Source: Pectobacterium polaris (lineage in GTDB: Bacteria > Pseudomonadota > Gammaproteobacteria > Enterobacterales > Enterobacteriaceae). From it: DNA of 64,000 bases. Made by a program: the position numbers and the translations under genes. The notes under the pieces were generated by a model. The model was given only the letters and a program-made list of their open reading frames with translations. It was not told the DNA's origin and ran no database searches. The DNA lies in the NCBI RefSeq assembly GCF_002307355.1, contig NZ_CP017481.1, positions 1,674,001 to 1,738,000 of the forward strand, read 5' to 3'. Shown here piece after piece: positions 56,054 to 64,000 of this stretch (position 1 is the stretch's first letter; every line of letters starts with the position of its first letter).

Positions 56054-59000
56054 ATGAAGGATATCGTAACGCTGTTAAAGCAGCTGGAACGGCAGGGCGT
56101 TCGTCTGGCGTTGAATGCACAGGGACAGCTGATTTCGCAGTCCAACAAAGACGCGATCACGGCAGACATTGGGCGCACGATTAAGGAAAACAAAGACGCC
56201 ATTGTGCGCTGCCTGACGGCGCAGCAGGCGTTTGAGCGCCCCATCACGCCGCAGAATGCGACGTCTGGCCCGCTGTCATCATCGCAAAGCGGACTGTGGT
56301 TTATTGAACAGTACGAAGAGCAGTCACACCTCTACAATATGCCGGTCTATTTTCGCCTGACCGGCACGCTGGATGTGGGCGCGCTGGAGTTTGCCTTTGA
56401 CGCGCTGGCGCAGCGCCATGCCAGCCTGCGTACCCGCTTTGTGGTCAATGAACAGGGCAAGGGTGAACAGCGTATCGATGCCTATCAACCGTTTGTGATA
56501 CAGCATGATGACTTCTCGCTGCTGCCGGAAGCTGAACGGGAAGTGCGCTTGCAACAGCAGGTAAAAGCGGAAATCAGCCGCCCGTTCGAGCTCACGGCAG
56601 GCGATCTCACCCGCGTGCGGCTGGTGAAGATGAGTGAACGGGTGCATGTGTTGATGATCACCCAGCACCATATTATTTCCGATGGCTGGTCGGTGAAGAA
56701 TATGTTTGCGGACTTCAAACCGGCTTTTCTGGCCTGTCAAAACCGTCAACCTCATCCCGTCGAACCGACTCAGCTTAACTATATCGACTACGCACACTGG
56801 TTCAATTCCGCCTCGTTTCTGGATTATCACAACGAGTTCAAGCCGTTCTGGGTTGAGCGACTGACGGGGATCCCCGAGGTGCACAGCCTGCCGCTGGATA
56901 AACCGCGTCCGGCGCACCAGAACAGCGGCGGTGAGGTGATCTTCTCCGCGATCAACAACGATCTGTGGGATAAATTCAAACGCCTGTGTCAGCGCTACAA
57001 TACGTCTAACTTCATTGGCCTGCATGCGGTGTTCTCCCTGATGCTGGCGCGCATCAGCGGCGAGAAAGATATCGTCATTGGTTCGCCGCTGGCCTACCGC
57101 GAGCGGCCGGATATCGAAGACGTCGTCGGCTTTTTCGTTAACACTATCGTGCTGCGCACCCAGTTGCAGGACAGCCAGAGCTTCGTCGATTACCTGCAAT
57201 ATTGTCGCGAGCAGGATTTGTCGGCTTTCGATCATCAACTTTACCGTTTTGAAGCGCTGAGCGAGGCGATCGGCTCCGATCGCACCACCGCGATCAACCC
57301 GATCTTCCAGGTGATGCTGGTGTATCAGGCCAAAGTGGATTTCAACGATCTGATCCCCGGCTGTGATGCGGCGGAAGAAACGTCGCCCGTGTTGCCTGCC
57401 AAGACCGATATTTCGGTCAAGGTGACGGAGCTGATGGGCGAGGTGCGATTGGACTGGCTATTTGCCACCGCGCTGTTTGAGCGCCAGACGATTCAGTATT
57501 ACGCTGACCGCTTTATCCGGCTGATTGAGGCCGTGGTTGAGGCACCGGAAACCGATGTCTGGCATCTGCCGCTGATGGAAGCGGAGCGATTTGCTGCCGT
57601 GCTGGGGGAAAGTCAGCAACTGCCGCGTAGCTATCCGCAGCCGCAGCTGACGGTAACCGACGTGATTGAAGCCATCGCCCAGCGCGATCCCCAGCAGCTG
57701 GCGATAGCCTTTGATGGCGAACAGCGCACCGACACGCTGACGTACGCTGAGCTGAACAGGCAGGCGAATCAACTGGCGCACTGGCTGCACCGTCAGGGGC
57801 TGGGTGAACAGTCGCTGGTTGGCGTGCTGGCGAAACGCGATCGCTACTTTGTCATTGCGCTGCTGGCCGTCTGGAAAGCGGGTGCCGCCTATGTTCCGCT
57901 GGATCCCGACTATCCGCCTGAGCGGCTGCGCCACATCATTACCGATGCCAATCTTGCCGTCATTCTCGGCGGTGATGGGCAACAGCTGGCGCAGTGGTCT
58001 GCCGAACAGTGCATCGATCTGACCGATCCTAATGTTGTCGCACAGTGGCACGATCTGCCGGGCGATGAACCGCCTGCCATTCCGCGCCATGCACAACAGC
58101 TGGCGCAGGTGATCTACACCTCGGGATCGACCGGTCTGCCGAAAGGCGTCATGATCGAACACGGTTCGCTGATCAATCTGCTGGACGATCATCGCGATCG
58201 TATCGATTTCACGCCGCAAAGCACCATGTTCAACTGCATGTCGCTCTCGTTTGACGCCGGTAACATGACGACGCTGCTGCCGCTGAGCAGCGGTGGCACG
58301 CTGGCGTTTGGCGAGCCTAACGATCGGGCGATTGTGCAGGCCGAACAGGCGGGCGCGACGCATCTGATCCTGCCGACGGCGCTAATGTCGATTCTCGATC
58401 CACAGCACGTTAATGGCATTCAGGCAATTGGCATGGGCGGTGAAGCCTGCCCGAACGCCGTGGTGGAAAGCTGGGCCGATAAGGTCGCGCTGTACAACAT
58501 GTACGGGCCGACGGAGTGTACCGTCACCGCGTTGAGCACCCGCCTGCGTAAAGGTCAGCCTGTCACCATCGGTAAACCCATCACGCATATTCAGGCGCTG
58601 ATTCTGGATACGGCTGGGCAACTGTGTCCGGCGGGCGTACCGGGCGAACTGTGTCTTGCCGGGCTTGGGCTGGCGCGTGGCTACCTCAATCAGCCACAGA
58701 TGACGGCCAGCCGCTTTGAACACATCACGCTGCATGATGTGAATAATGTCGAACACGGCACGGCGACGTTGCGCATTTATCGCACGGGTGATAAGGCCAG
58801 GCTGCTAAACAACGGCGACTATGAATACTGTGGCCGAATCGATGAGCAGATCAAGCTGCGCGGCTACCGCATCGAACCAGGTGAAATCGAGGCACAGCTG
58901 GCGGCGGTCTGTCCGTCGCTGAAGCAGGTTAAAGTCATTGTGGCACAGATCGGGAACCGTCCGGCGCTGGTCGCCTATGGCACAGTGAAAGCCGGTAGCA

Positions 59001-62000
59001 ACAGCCCAGAGCCTGCCGCTGTGCTGATTGATGTCGCGAAGCACCTGCCGGAATACATGGTGCCTTTCCGACTGATTCTGCTGGAAGACATGCCGCTGAC
59101 GCCGAACGGCAAACTCGATACGAAACAGCTGCCGCCGGTGCTGGAAGCCAGCGAGGGCGACGGTGAAGCCGATAATCCGCTGGAAGCGGACGTACTGGCG
59201 ATTTGGCGCAGCGTGCTGAATACGCCGCTGGGCGTTGAGGATGATTTCTTCCGCTTAGGCGGCGATTCCATCCTTAGTATTCAACTGACCACCCGTCTGC
59301 GCAGCGCGGGCTATGTCTGCACGGTGAAAGACGTTTTCGAAGCAAAAAGCGTGCGGCGTCTGTGCCGCGTGCTGGCGCAGAATAACCGTGACACAGGGAT
59401 TGTGGCGGAGCAGGGCACGCTGGAAGGCGAATTCGCGCTGCTGCCGATTCAGCGCTGGTTTATGGAACAGCCGCTGGCACGTCCTGAACACTGGAATCAG
59501 GCGGCGATGATCCAATTGCCGGACGTGGATACGGAACGGCTGACGACGATGTTGCAGGCGCTGATGGCGCAGCATGACGCGCTGCGTCTGGCTTGTGATG
59601 CCGACGGACAACGCTATCTGACGGATGTGCCTTGCCCTACTGTATCGACGCTGGATTATCGCCAGCTCGGTGACGACGGCCTGCAACAGGCGTTTACCGC
59701 ATTGCAGAGTGAATTCGATCCCGCTCAGGGAAGAACGATGGCTGCCGCACTGGTACGCCACCATCCGCAGGCGGACACGGCGGTGTTCCTCGCTTTCCAC
59801 CATCTGGTGATCGATGCCGTGTCCTGGCGCATTCTGGTCGACGATCTGGAACGGCTGTACCTCGGTGAACCGCTGTTGCCGAAAACATCGAGCTATCGCC
59901 AGTGGGGCACGGCGCTGAGTAACTATGCTACACAGCATGCGGAACAGTTGGCGTACTGGCAGGCGCAGGAAGACGGCGTGGATCAGACAGCGCTGCTGGC
60001 GGCGAAAGATCCGCAGGGCCAGGCCAGTGCGGCGATTCTGACGCTGGATGCGGAAACCACAGGCCAGCTGGTGAGCGAGGCCAACCGTGCCTTTAATACC
60101 GAAGTCAGCGATCTGTTGCTGGCAGCGCTGACCCGTACGCTAAACGATCTCGGCTGGGGCGACAAAGCACGCATCATGCTGGAAGGGCACGGCCGAGAAG
60201 CGATTGATCCGATGCTGGATGTCAGCCGCACGGTGGGGTGGTTTACCAGCACCTATCCGGTGTGTCTGCAAGATCGGCCCGACTGGGCTTCCCTGATTCA
60301 ATCCAGCAAGGAACAGCTGCGTCAGGTGCCGGATAAAGGCGTCGGGTTTAATCCGCTGCGCTACCATCACCCGCAGGGTAGCTCGCTAACGCTGTCACCG
60401 ATTGTGTTCAACTATCTCGGGCTGTCGGTTCAGGCGGCTGGCGTGTGGCGTCCGGTGGATGTCGCACCGGGAGGCTGCGTCGCGCCGGAGAATAAACCGG
60501 CAGAGGTTATCAGCCTTCACGGCGGTATTGCGGGCGGACAGCTGACGCTGCGTCAGGTCGGTTGCCTCAACCCGCGTGACAGCGAACGCCTGATGGCGCG
60601 ACTGACGGAAAATCTGCGTGCGCTGACGGCAGCCTGTCTGGCACAGATGAATCACGGAACCGCCTTTACCCCTAGCGACTTCCCAGCGGTGACGCTGAGC
60701 CAGACGCAGCTCGACAGCCTGTCGCAGCGTTATGACATCGACACGCTGCTGCCGCTGTCATCGCTCCAGCAGTCGATGTTGTATCACCGCCTGCGCTGTC
60801 CGCAGGACGATGCTTACCATCTGCAAACGCCGGTTCGCTATGCGCAGGCGCTGGATGTGGAAGGTTATCGTCAGGCATGGCAGCGTCAAATTCAGCGTTT
60901 CCCGGCGCTGCGTGCCGCGCTGGAAAGCGAGTGTGCCAGCGTGCAGGTGATTGTGACGCAGACAGACCTGCCTTTCTACTATCAGGATGTGGCGCAGGAG
61001 GCCGAGCCGCACGTGGTCATCGAGCGCTATCGCCAGCAGGATTTACGCACCGGATTTAACTTGTCGCAGCCGCCGCTGTTGCGCATTGCCTGTTTCCGTT
61101 TGGGTGAGCAGGATTATCGGGTGCTCCTGAGCTGTCACCACAGCGTGATTGATGGCTGGAGTGGCCCACAGCTGCTGGGCGCGGTACATCGTGATTATCT
61201 TCTGTTGATGAACAGCCAAATGCTGATGAATGGTGAAACACCCGCAATTCAGGTGGATCGTGCCTATGTGGATCATGCACAGCACGCGGTGGCGCAGCAG
61301 CCCGCTGTCGATGCTTTCTGGCAGCAGCGGCAGCCGCTGCTGGCGCAGACGAACGATGTGGCGATGCTGTTTGCGGCGGCGGGGAAACGCGCCGATCTCA
61401 GCCAGCATCTGACGCAGGTTGAACCGCAGGTCACCGGCGTGAGCCTGAATGAGCAGGATCAGGCGGCACTCATTGCCTTTGCCCGCGAGGTGGGCGTCAC
61501 GCACAGCATTATCGCGCAATACGCCTGGCACCGGCTGCTGGCGCGGTCGACTGGCGATGCGGTCAGCATTGTCGGGAACGTGCTGTCGGGCAGGGAAAGT
61601 CCGGTGGAGGGCGTGGCGAGCAGCGTGGGTCTGTACATCAACAGCCTGCCGCTGGCGCTGAGCTGGCAGCAGCCGGTATCGCTGCAACAGCATCTGGTGC
61701 AGTTGCAGAATGAGCTGATGGCGATGAATCAGCATGCTACGCAGTCGCTGATTGCGCTGACGGCCGGACGCTCGCGTCTGTTCAACAGCCTGTTTATTTA
61801 TGAAAATTATCCAGGAGCGAAAGCAGAACAGAGCCAACGCGCTGATGAGCCGCATCGGTTATCTCCCGAATTTTCAGCTGCTTATGAAAAAGTCGAGATG
61901 CCGCTAAATCTGGTGGTGCGTGAGCAAGCGGGCTGCATGCTGTTGCGCTTCGAGTTTGATGCCGATGTGCTGGACAGTGCGCAGGCGCGTCGGGTGCTGA

Positions 62001-62416
62001 TGCGCTGGCATGACGAAGTGGTGGCGCTGGTGAATAGTTCACCGCAGCAGCCAGCCGAGATTATTGGACATCATAAGACGGCCACCGCCGTGGCGGCATG
62101 CGACACAACGCAGGAAACTGCGCTGGCGAATCACGCTGGCTTGCCTGATTCGCCGTCTGCCCAGTCGCTGTTGCGCGTGTGGGCGCAGGCGCTACATCTC
62201 AGTGAATCTATCGTCAGTGAATCCGGCCTCTGGTCGCAGACGCTGTGTGAAAGCGGTGTCGATTCGCTCCAGCGTATTGCACTGGCACAGGCATTGAGCC
62301 GGGCGTTAGCGCAGCCGGTGAGCGTGGCGTTATTACAACGCTACCCTTCACCGCAGGCGCTGAGCGGGTATCTGGCACAATCGAGGGTTACCGCCAATGA
62401 GGAAACGCTGTCATGA
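56054..62416 (+). CDS. Nonribosomal peptide synthetase 2, docking-C-A-T-E-C-T (AmoG-like)
   Basis: A 2120-residue protein. Residues ~1-55 are a TubC-type docking domain (DIVTLLKQLERQGVRLAL...). Then C with HHIISDGWS (~204); A with YTSGSTGLPKG (~688), FDAGNM (~733), YGPTE (~817); T with Ser in LGGDSIL (~1071); E with HHLVIDAVSW (~1249), EGHGRE and TVGWFTSTYPV; a second C with HHSVIDGWS (~1695); and a terminal T with Ser in CESGVDSLQR (~2070). The E domain predicts a D-residue. The last C-T pair has no A domain, so its carrier must be loaded in trans. The A-domain pocket reads D-A-M-I-G-G-M-V-T-K by eye, a roomy, uncharged pocket I cannot assign, compatible with Phe/Trp. Confidence 0.88.
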   Translation: MKDIVTLLKQLERQGVRLALNAQGQLISQSNKDAITADIGRTIKENKDAIVRCLTAQQAFERPITPQNATSGPLSSSQSGLWFIEQYEEQSHLYNMPVYFRLTGTLDVGALEFAFDALAQRHASLRTRFVVNEQGKGEQRIDAYQPFVIQHDDFSLLPEAEREVRLQQQVKAEISRPFELTAGDLTRVRLVKMSERVHVLMITQHHIISDGWSVKNMFADFKPAFLACQNRQPHPVEPTQLNYIDYAHWFNSASFLDYHNEFKPFWVERLTGIPEVHSLPLDKPRPAHQNSGGEVIFSAINNDLWDKFKRLCQRYNTSNFIGLHAVFSLMLARISGEKDIVIGSPLAYRERPDIEDVVGFFVNTIVLRTQLQDSQSFVDYLQYCREQDLSAFDHQLYRFEALSEAIGSDRTTAINPIFQVMLVYQAKVDFNDLIPGCDAAEETSPVLPAKTDISVKVTELMGEVRLDWLFATALFERQTIQYYADRFIRLIEAVVEAPETDVWHLPLMEAERFAAVLGESQQLPRSYPQPQLTVTDVIEAIAQRDPQQLAIAFDGEQRTDTLTYAELNRQANQLAHWLHRQGLGEQSLVGVLAKRDRYFVIALLAVWKAGAAYVPLDPDYPPERLRHIITDANLAVILGGDGQQLAQWSAEQCIDLTDPNVVAQWHDLPGDEPPAIPRHAQQLAQVIYTSGSTGLPKGVMIEHGSLINLLDDHRDRIDFTPQSTMFNCMSLSFDAGNMTTLLPLSSGGTLAFGEPNDRAIVQAEQAGATHLILPTALMSILDPQHVNGIQAIGMGGEACPNAVVESWADKVALYNMYGPTECTVTALSTRLRKGQPVTIGKPITHIQALILDTAGQLCPAGVPGELCLAGLGLARGYLNQPQMTASRFEHITLHDVNNVEHGTATLRIYRTGDKARLLNNGDYEYCGRIDEQIKLRGYRIEPGEIEAQLAAVCPSLKQVKVIVAQIGNRPALVAYGTVKAGSNSPEPAAVLIDVAKHLPEYMVPFRLILLEDMPLTPNGKLDTKQLPPVLEASEGDGEADNPLEADVLAIWRSVLNTPLGVEDDFFRLGGDSILSIQLTTRLRSAGYVCTVKDVFEAKSVRRLCRVLAQNNRDTGIVAEQGTLEGEFALLPIQRWFMEQPLARPEHWNQAAMIQLPDVDTERLTTMLQALMAQHDALRLACDADGQRYLTDVPCPTVSTLDYRQLGDDGLQQAFTALQSEFDPAQGRTMAAALVRHHPQADTAVFLAFHHLVIDAVSWRILVDDLERLYLGEPLLPKTSSYRQWGTALSNYATQHAEQLAYWQAQEDGVDQTALLAAKDPQGQASAAILTLDAETTGQLVSEANRAFNTEVSDLLLAALTRTLNDLGWGDKARIMLEGHGREAIDPMLDVSRTVGWFTSTYPVCLQDRPDWASLIQSSKEQLRQVPDKGVGFNPLRYHHPQGSSLTLSPIVFNYLGLSVQAAGVWRPVDVAPGGCVAPENKPAEVISLHGGIAGGQLTLRQVGCLNPRDSERLMARLTENLRALTAACLAQMNHGTAFTPSDFPAVTLSQTQLDSLSQRYDIDTLLPLSSLQQSMLYHRLRCPQDDAYHLQTPVRYAQALDVEGYRQAWQRQIQRFPALRAALESECASVQVIVTQTDLPFYYQDVAQEAEPHVVIERYRQQDLRTGFNLSQPPLLRIACFRLGEQDYRVLLSCHHSVIDGWSGPQLLGAVHRDYLLLMNSQMLMNGETPAIQVDRAYVDHAQHAVAQQPAVDAFWQQRQPLLAQTNDVAMLFAAAGKRADLSQHLTQVEPQVTGVSLNEQDQAALIAFAREVGVTHSIIAQYAWHRLLARSTGDAVSIVGNVLSGRESPVEGVASSVGLYINSLPLALSWQQPVSLQQHLVQLQNELMAMNQHATQSLIALTAGRSRLFNSLFIYENYPGAKAEQSQRADEPHRLSPEFSAAYEKVEMPLNLVVREQAGCMLLRFEFDADVLDSAQARRVLMRWHDEVVALVNSSPQQPAEIIGHHKTATAVAACDTTQETALANHAGLPDSPSAQSLLRVWAQALHLSESIVSESGLWSQTLCESGVDSLQRIALAQALSRALAQPVSVALLQRYPSPQALSGYLAQSRVTANEETLS

Positions 62417-64000
62417 CAGGGAACGATGAAGCCGTAGGGAACCCGCTGGCGGATATCCAACAGCCCACGGCCTTCGGGCAGCGGGTGGGTGCCGCGCACG
62501 GTGAACAGCGGCACAGCAGTGAGCTGATTCAGCACTATCCTGCTTCGCTGGTGAGCGCAGCATGGAGCTGGCTGCTGTACAAATATAGCGGTGAAGAGCA
62601 GGTGTGCGCCGCGTTCGTCACGGCCGATCTTCCTGACAACGTAAGGCCGCTGATCGTGCATTTTCACCAGCGCGATCGTCTCGTCAGCGAGTGGATCGCC
62701 GCTGTGGGATCGTCGTGCGATCCGCAGTCTGCACCAGAGATGCTGGCCGCAGATACCCAGCATGCGCTGTTTAGCAGCCTGCTGATCGTGGGGGAGAGTG
62801 CATCGTTACCTGTGGTAGTACAAAAAGCGGCGCAAAACGTGGCGCTGATCGTACAGGTTCAGAACGATCGGTTAATTCTGACGGCACCTGACGGGCAGTT
62901 CGACAATCGGCAGCTACAGCGTATTGCCCGCGATCTGACGCAGCTACTTGATGGCCTGCTGGCACCGCGCTGGGAACGGCTGGAACAGATTCGCCTCAGC
63001 CCACAGGTGGTGCCGCTACCAGACGGGACGACGACGCACGCGCTACATGATGAATTGCTGGCACGCCTTGCTCAGGAAGCGCGTCAGGATCGCGTGGCGA
63101 TCGTCTTTCAGGAGCGCGAAATACCCTATCGGGAGCTGTTGCAACGCGTGGCGCTGATTCAACAGGCGCTGGTTGCACAGGGCGTGACGGCTGGTCAGCG
63201 CGTGGGGCTGCACCTTAGCCGCCAGCCTGACACCGTTGCGGCGCTGTTGGCCTGTCTGTTTTCTCAGGTGACGTTTGTGCCGCTGGAGCCGGATTTTCCG
63301 GGGGAGCGTCTACAGGCGATTCAGCAGGAAGCGGCGTTGGCAGCGGTCTTGCAGGACGGTTATACCGGCGGCTCGCTGGCGTTTGACTGTCCGATACTGA
63401 ACCTCTGCGATTTACCGTACGCCGCCAGTGATTCCACGGCGAGCGTACAGCTGGCGCGGACTGGTGGGCCGGAAACCGCGGCCTACATGATGTTTACCTC
63501 CGGCTCGACGGGGAAACCAAAAGGCGTGGTGATTGGTCAGCGGGCGCTGCAAACCTTTATTCATGCCAGCGTCGATCGGCTGGCTTTAACGGATAAAGCC
63601 AACTGGCTGCTGATTACCACGCTGGCGTTTGATATCTCCATGCTGGAAGTGTTTGCGCCGCTGTGGGTCGGCGGTGTGCAGCACCTGACCACGCATGAGG
63701 AGTACAAAGATCCGCAGGCGGTCGCAGCGTATTTGCAGACTCGGCCGGAGATCAACATCTTGCAGGCCACGCCTGCGTTTTGGCGCATGATGTTCAAGGC
63801 GGGCTGGCAGGGTAAACCCGACTTGGTGGCGCTATGCGGTGGTGAAGCACTGGATCTGCGCTTGGCACAGCGTCTGGTCAGCCGTTGCAGGACGCTGTGG
63901 AATTGCTATGGGCCAACCGAAGCGACAATTTGGTCGCAGATGGCGCAGATTGATGGCGCGGCGTTGGAGAACCAGCACACGGTCGCGCTGGGCAACACGC
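62413..64000 (+). CDS. Nonribosomal peptide synthetase 3, partial (Gly-type A domain)
   Basis: Starts at an ATG overlapping the NRPS2 stop (ATGA) and runs off the end of the window. Residues ~1-205 resemble only part of a condensation-type domain (YPASLVSAAWSWLLYKYSG, then NVALIVQVQNDRLILTAPDG) and lack an HHxxxDG motif, so this region is probably not catalytic. An adenylation domain follows with FTSGSTGKPKGVV (~360), FDISMLEVF (~406) and YGPTEATIW (~498). The pocket residues read D-I-L-Q-L-G-C-I-W-K by eye, nine of ten matching the glycine code DILQLGLIWK. The gene continues beyond 64000. Confidence 0.85.
   Translation, partial: MTGNDEAVGNPLADIQQPTAFGQRVGAAHGEQRHSSELIQHYPASLVSAAWSWLLYKYSGEEQVCAAFVTADLPDNVRPLIVHFHQRDRLVSEWIAAVGSSCDPQSAPEMLAADTQHALFSSLLIVGESASLPVVVQKAAQNVALIVQVQNDRLILTAPDGQFDNRQLQRIARDLTQLLDGLLAPRWERLEQIRLSPQVVPLPDGTTTHALHDELLARLAQEARQDRVAIVFQEREIPYRELLQRVALIQQALVAQGVTAGQRVGLHLSRQPDTVAALLACLFSQVTFVPLEPDFPGERLQAIQQEAALAAVLQDGYTGGSLAFDCPILNLCDLPYAASDSTASVQLARTGGPETAAYMMFTSGSTGKPKGVVIGQRALQTFIHASVDRLALTDKANWLLITTLAFDISMLEVFAPLWVGGVQHLTTHEEYKDPQAVAAYLQTRPEINILQATPAFWRMMFKAGWQGKPDLVALCGGEALDLRLAQRLVSRCRTLWNCYGPTEATIWSQMAQIDGAALENQHTVALGNT

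Noticed and set aside
56324..57238. A 304-residue minus-strand open frame and several similar ones across the NRPS genes.
   Set aside because: Long antisense frames are expected in GC-rich synthetase genes; none shows a recognisable domain.

Overview
The window looks like a chromosome segment of a soft-rot enterobacterium, most likely Pectobacterium or a close relative. The evidence is the Enterobacterales core gene order (ubiI-ubiH-pepP-ygfB, zapA-6S RNA-ygfA, nadR-radA-serB-ytjB, prfC-osmY-ytjA-yjjV), E. coli-like protein lengths, and accessory genes typical of plant-associated enterics. I assign the genus from gene content only; no rRNA is present.

Layout. 0.2-6.3 kb: L-rhamnose catabolism, rhaBADM facing the regulators rhaS-rhaR. 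The rhamnose permease gene rhaT lies about 15 kb away (20.4-21.4 kb), yet its promoter has the same operator/CRP geometry as rhaB. rhaA carries a one-base frameshift. 6.3-6.9 kb: a CopG/ParE-type toxin-antitoxin pair behind a perfect 33-bp palindrome. 7.0-12.1 kb: a peptide/nickel-type ABC importer operon. 12.4-14.6 kb: a thiamine-diphosphate enzyme coupled to a MEKHLA (PAS-like) protein. 15.0 kb: yagU. 15.8-20.2 kb: nine small genes, several from known toxin-immunity families and none a toxin, which is a polyimmunity-type array. 21.7-23.4 kb: yqhA and curA. 23.4-25.7 kb: an AT-rich module with an orphan type VI secretion hcp, a candidate effector, an overlapping candidate immunity gene, and a tandemly duplicated small membrane protein whose second copy is a nonsense pseudogene.

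26.0-44 kb is mostly core genome: ubiquinone hydroxylases, pepP, ygfB, zapA, 6S RNA, ygfA, nadR (behind a perfect NadR box), radA (frameshifted), serB, ytjB, an unrecognised secreted-looking 306-residue protein, prfC, osmY, ytjA, a CsbD-like gene, yjjV and a NupC-family nucleoside transporter whose promoter has two CRP sites 52 bp apart.

43.9-64.0 kb is a catecholate siderophore locus: an EntD-type phosphopantetheinyl transferase, a TonB-dependent receptor, an MFS exporter, two Fur-box-like sites, then entC-entE-entB-NRPS1-entA-NRPS2-NRPS3, with NRPS3 cut by the window end. The gene order (C-E-B-F-A-G), the predicted Lys-like and Gly-like adenylation pockets, the epimerisation domain and a C-T module without an A domain together suggest an amonabactin-like product (DHB, Lys, Gly and a D-aromatic residue) rather than enterobactin. 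This is inference from motifs read by eye. The siderophore locus and the hcp module are the two most interesting systems here.
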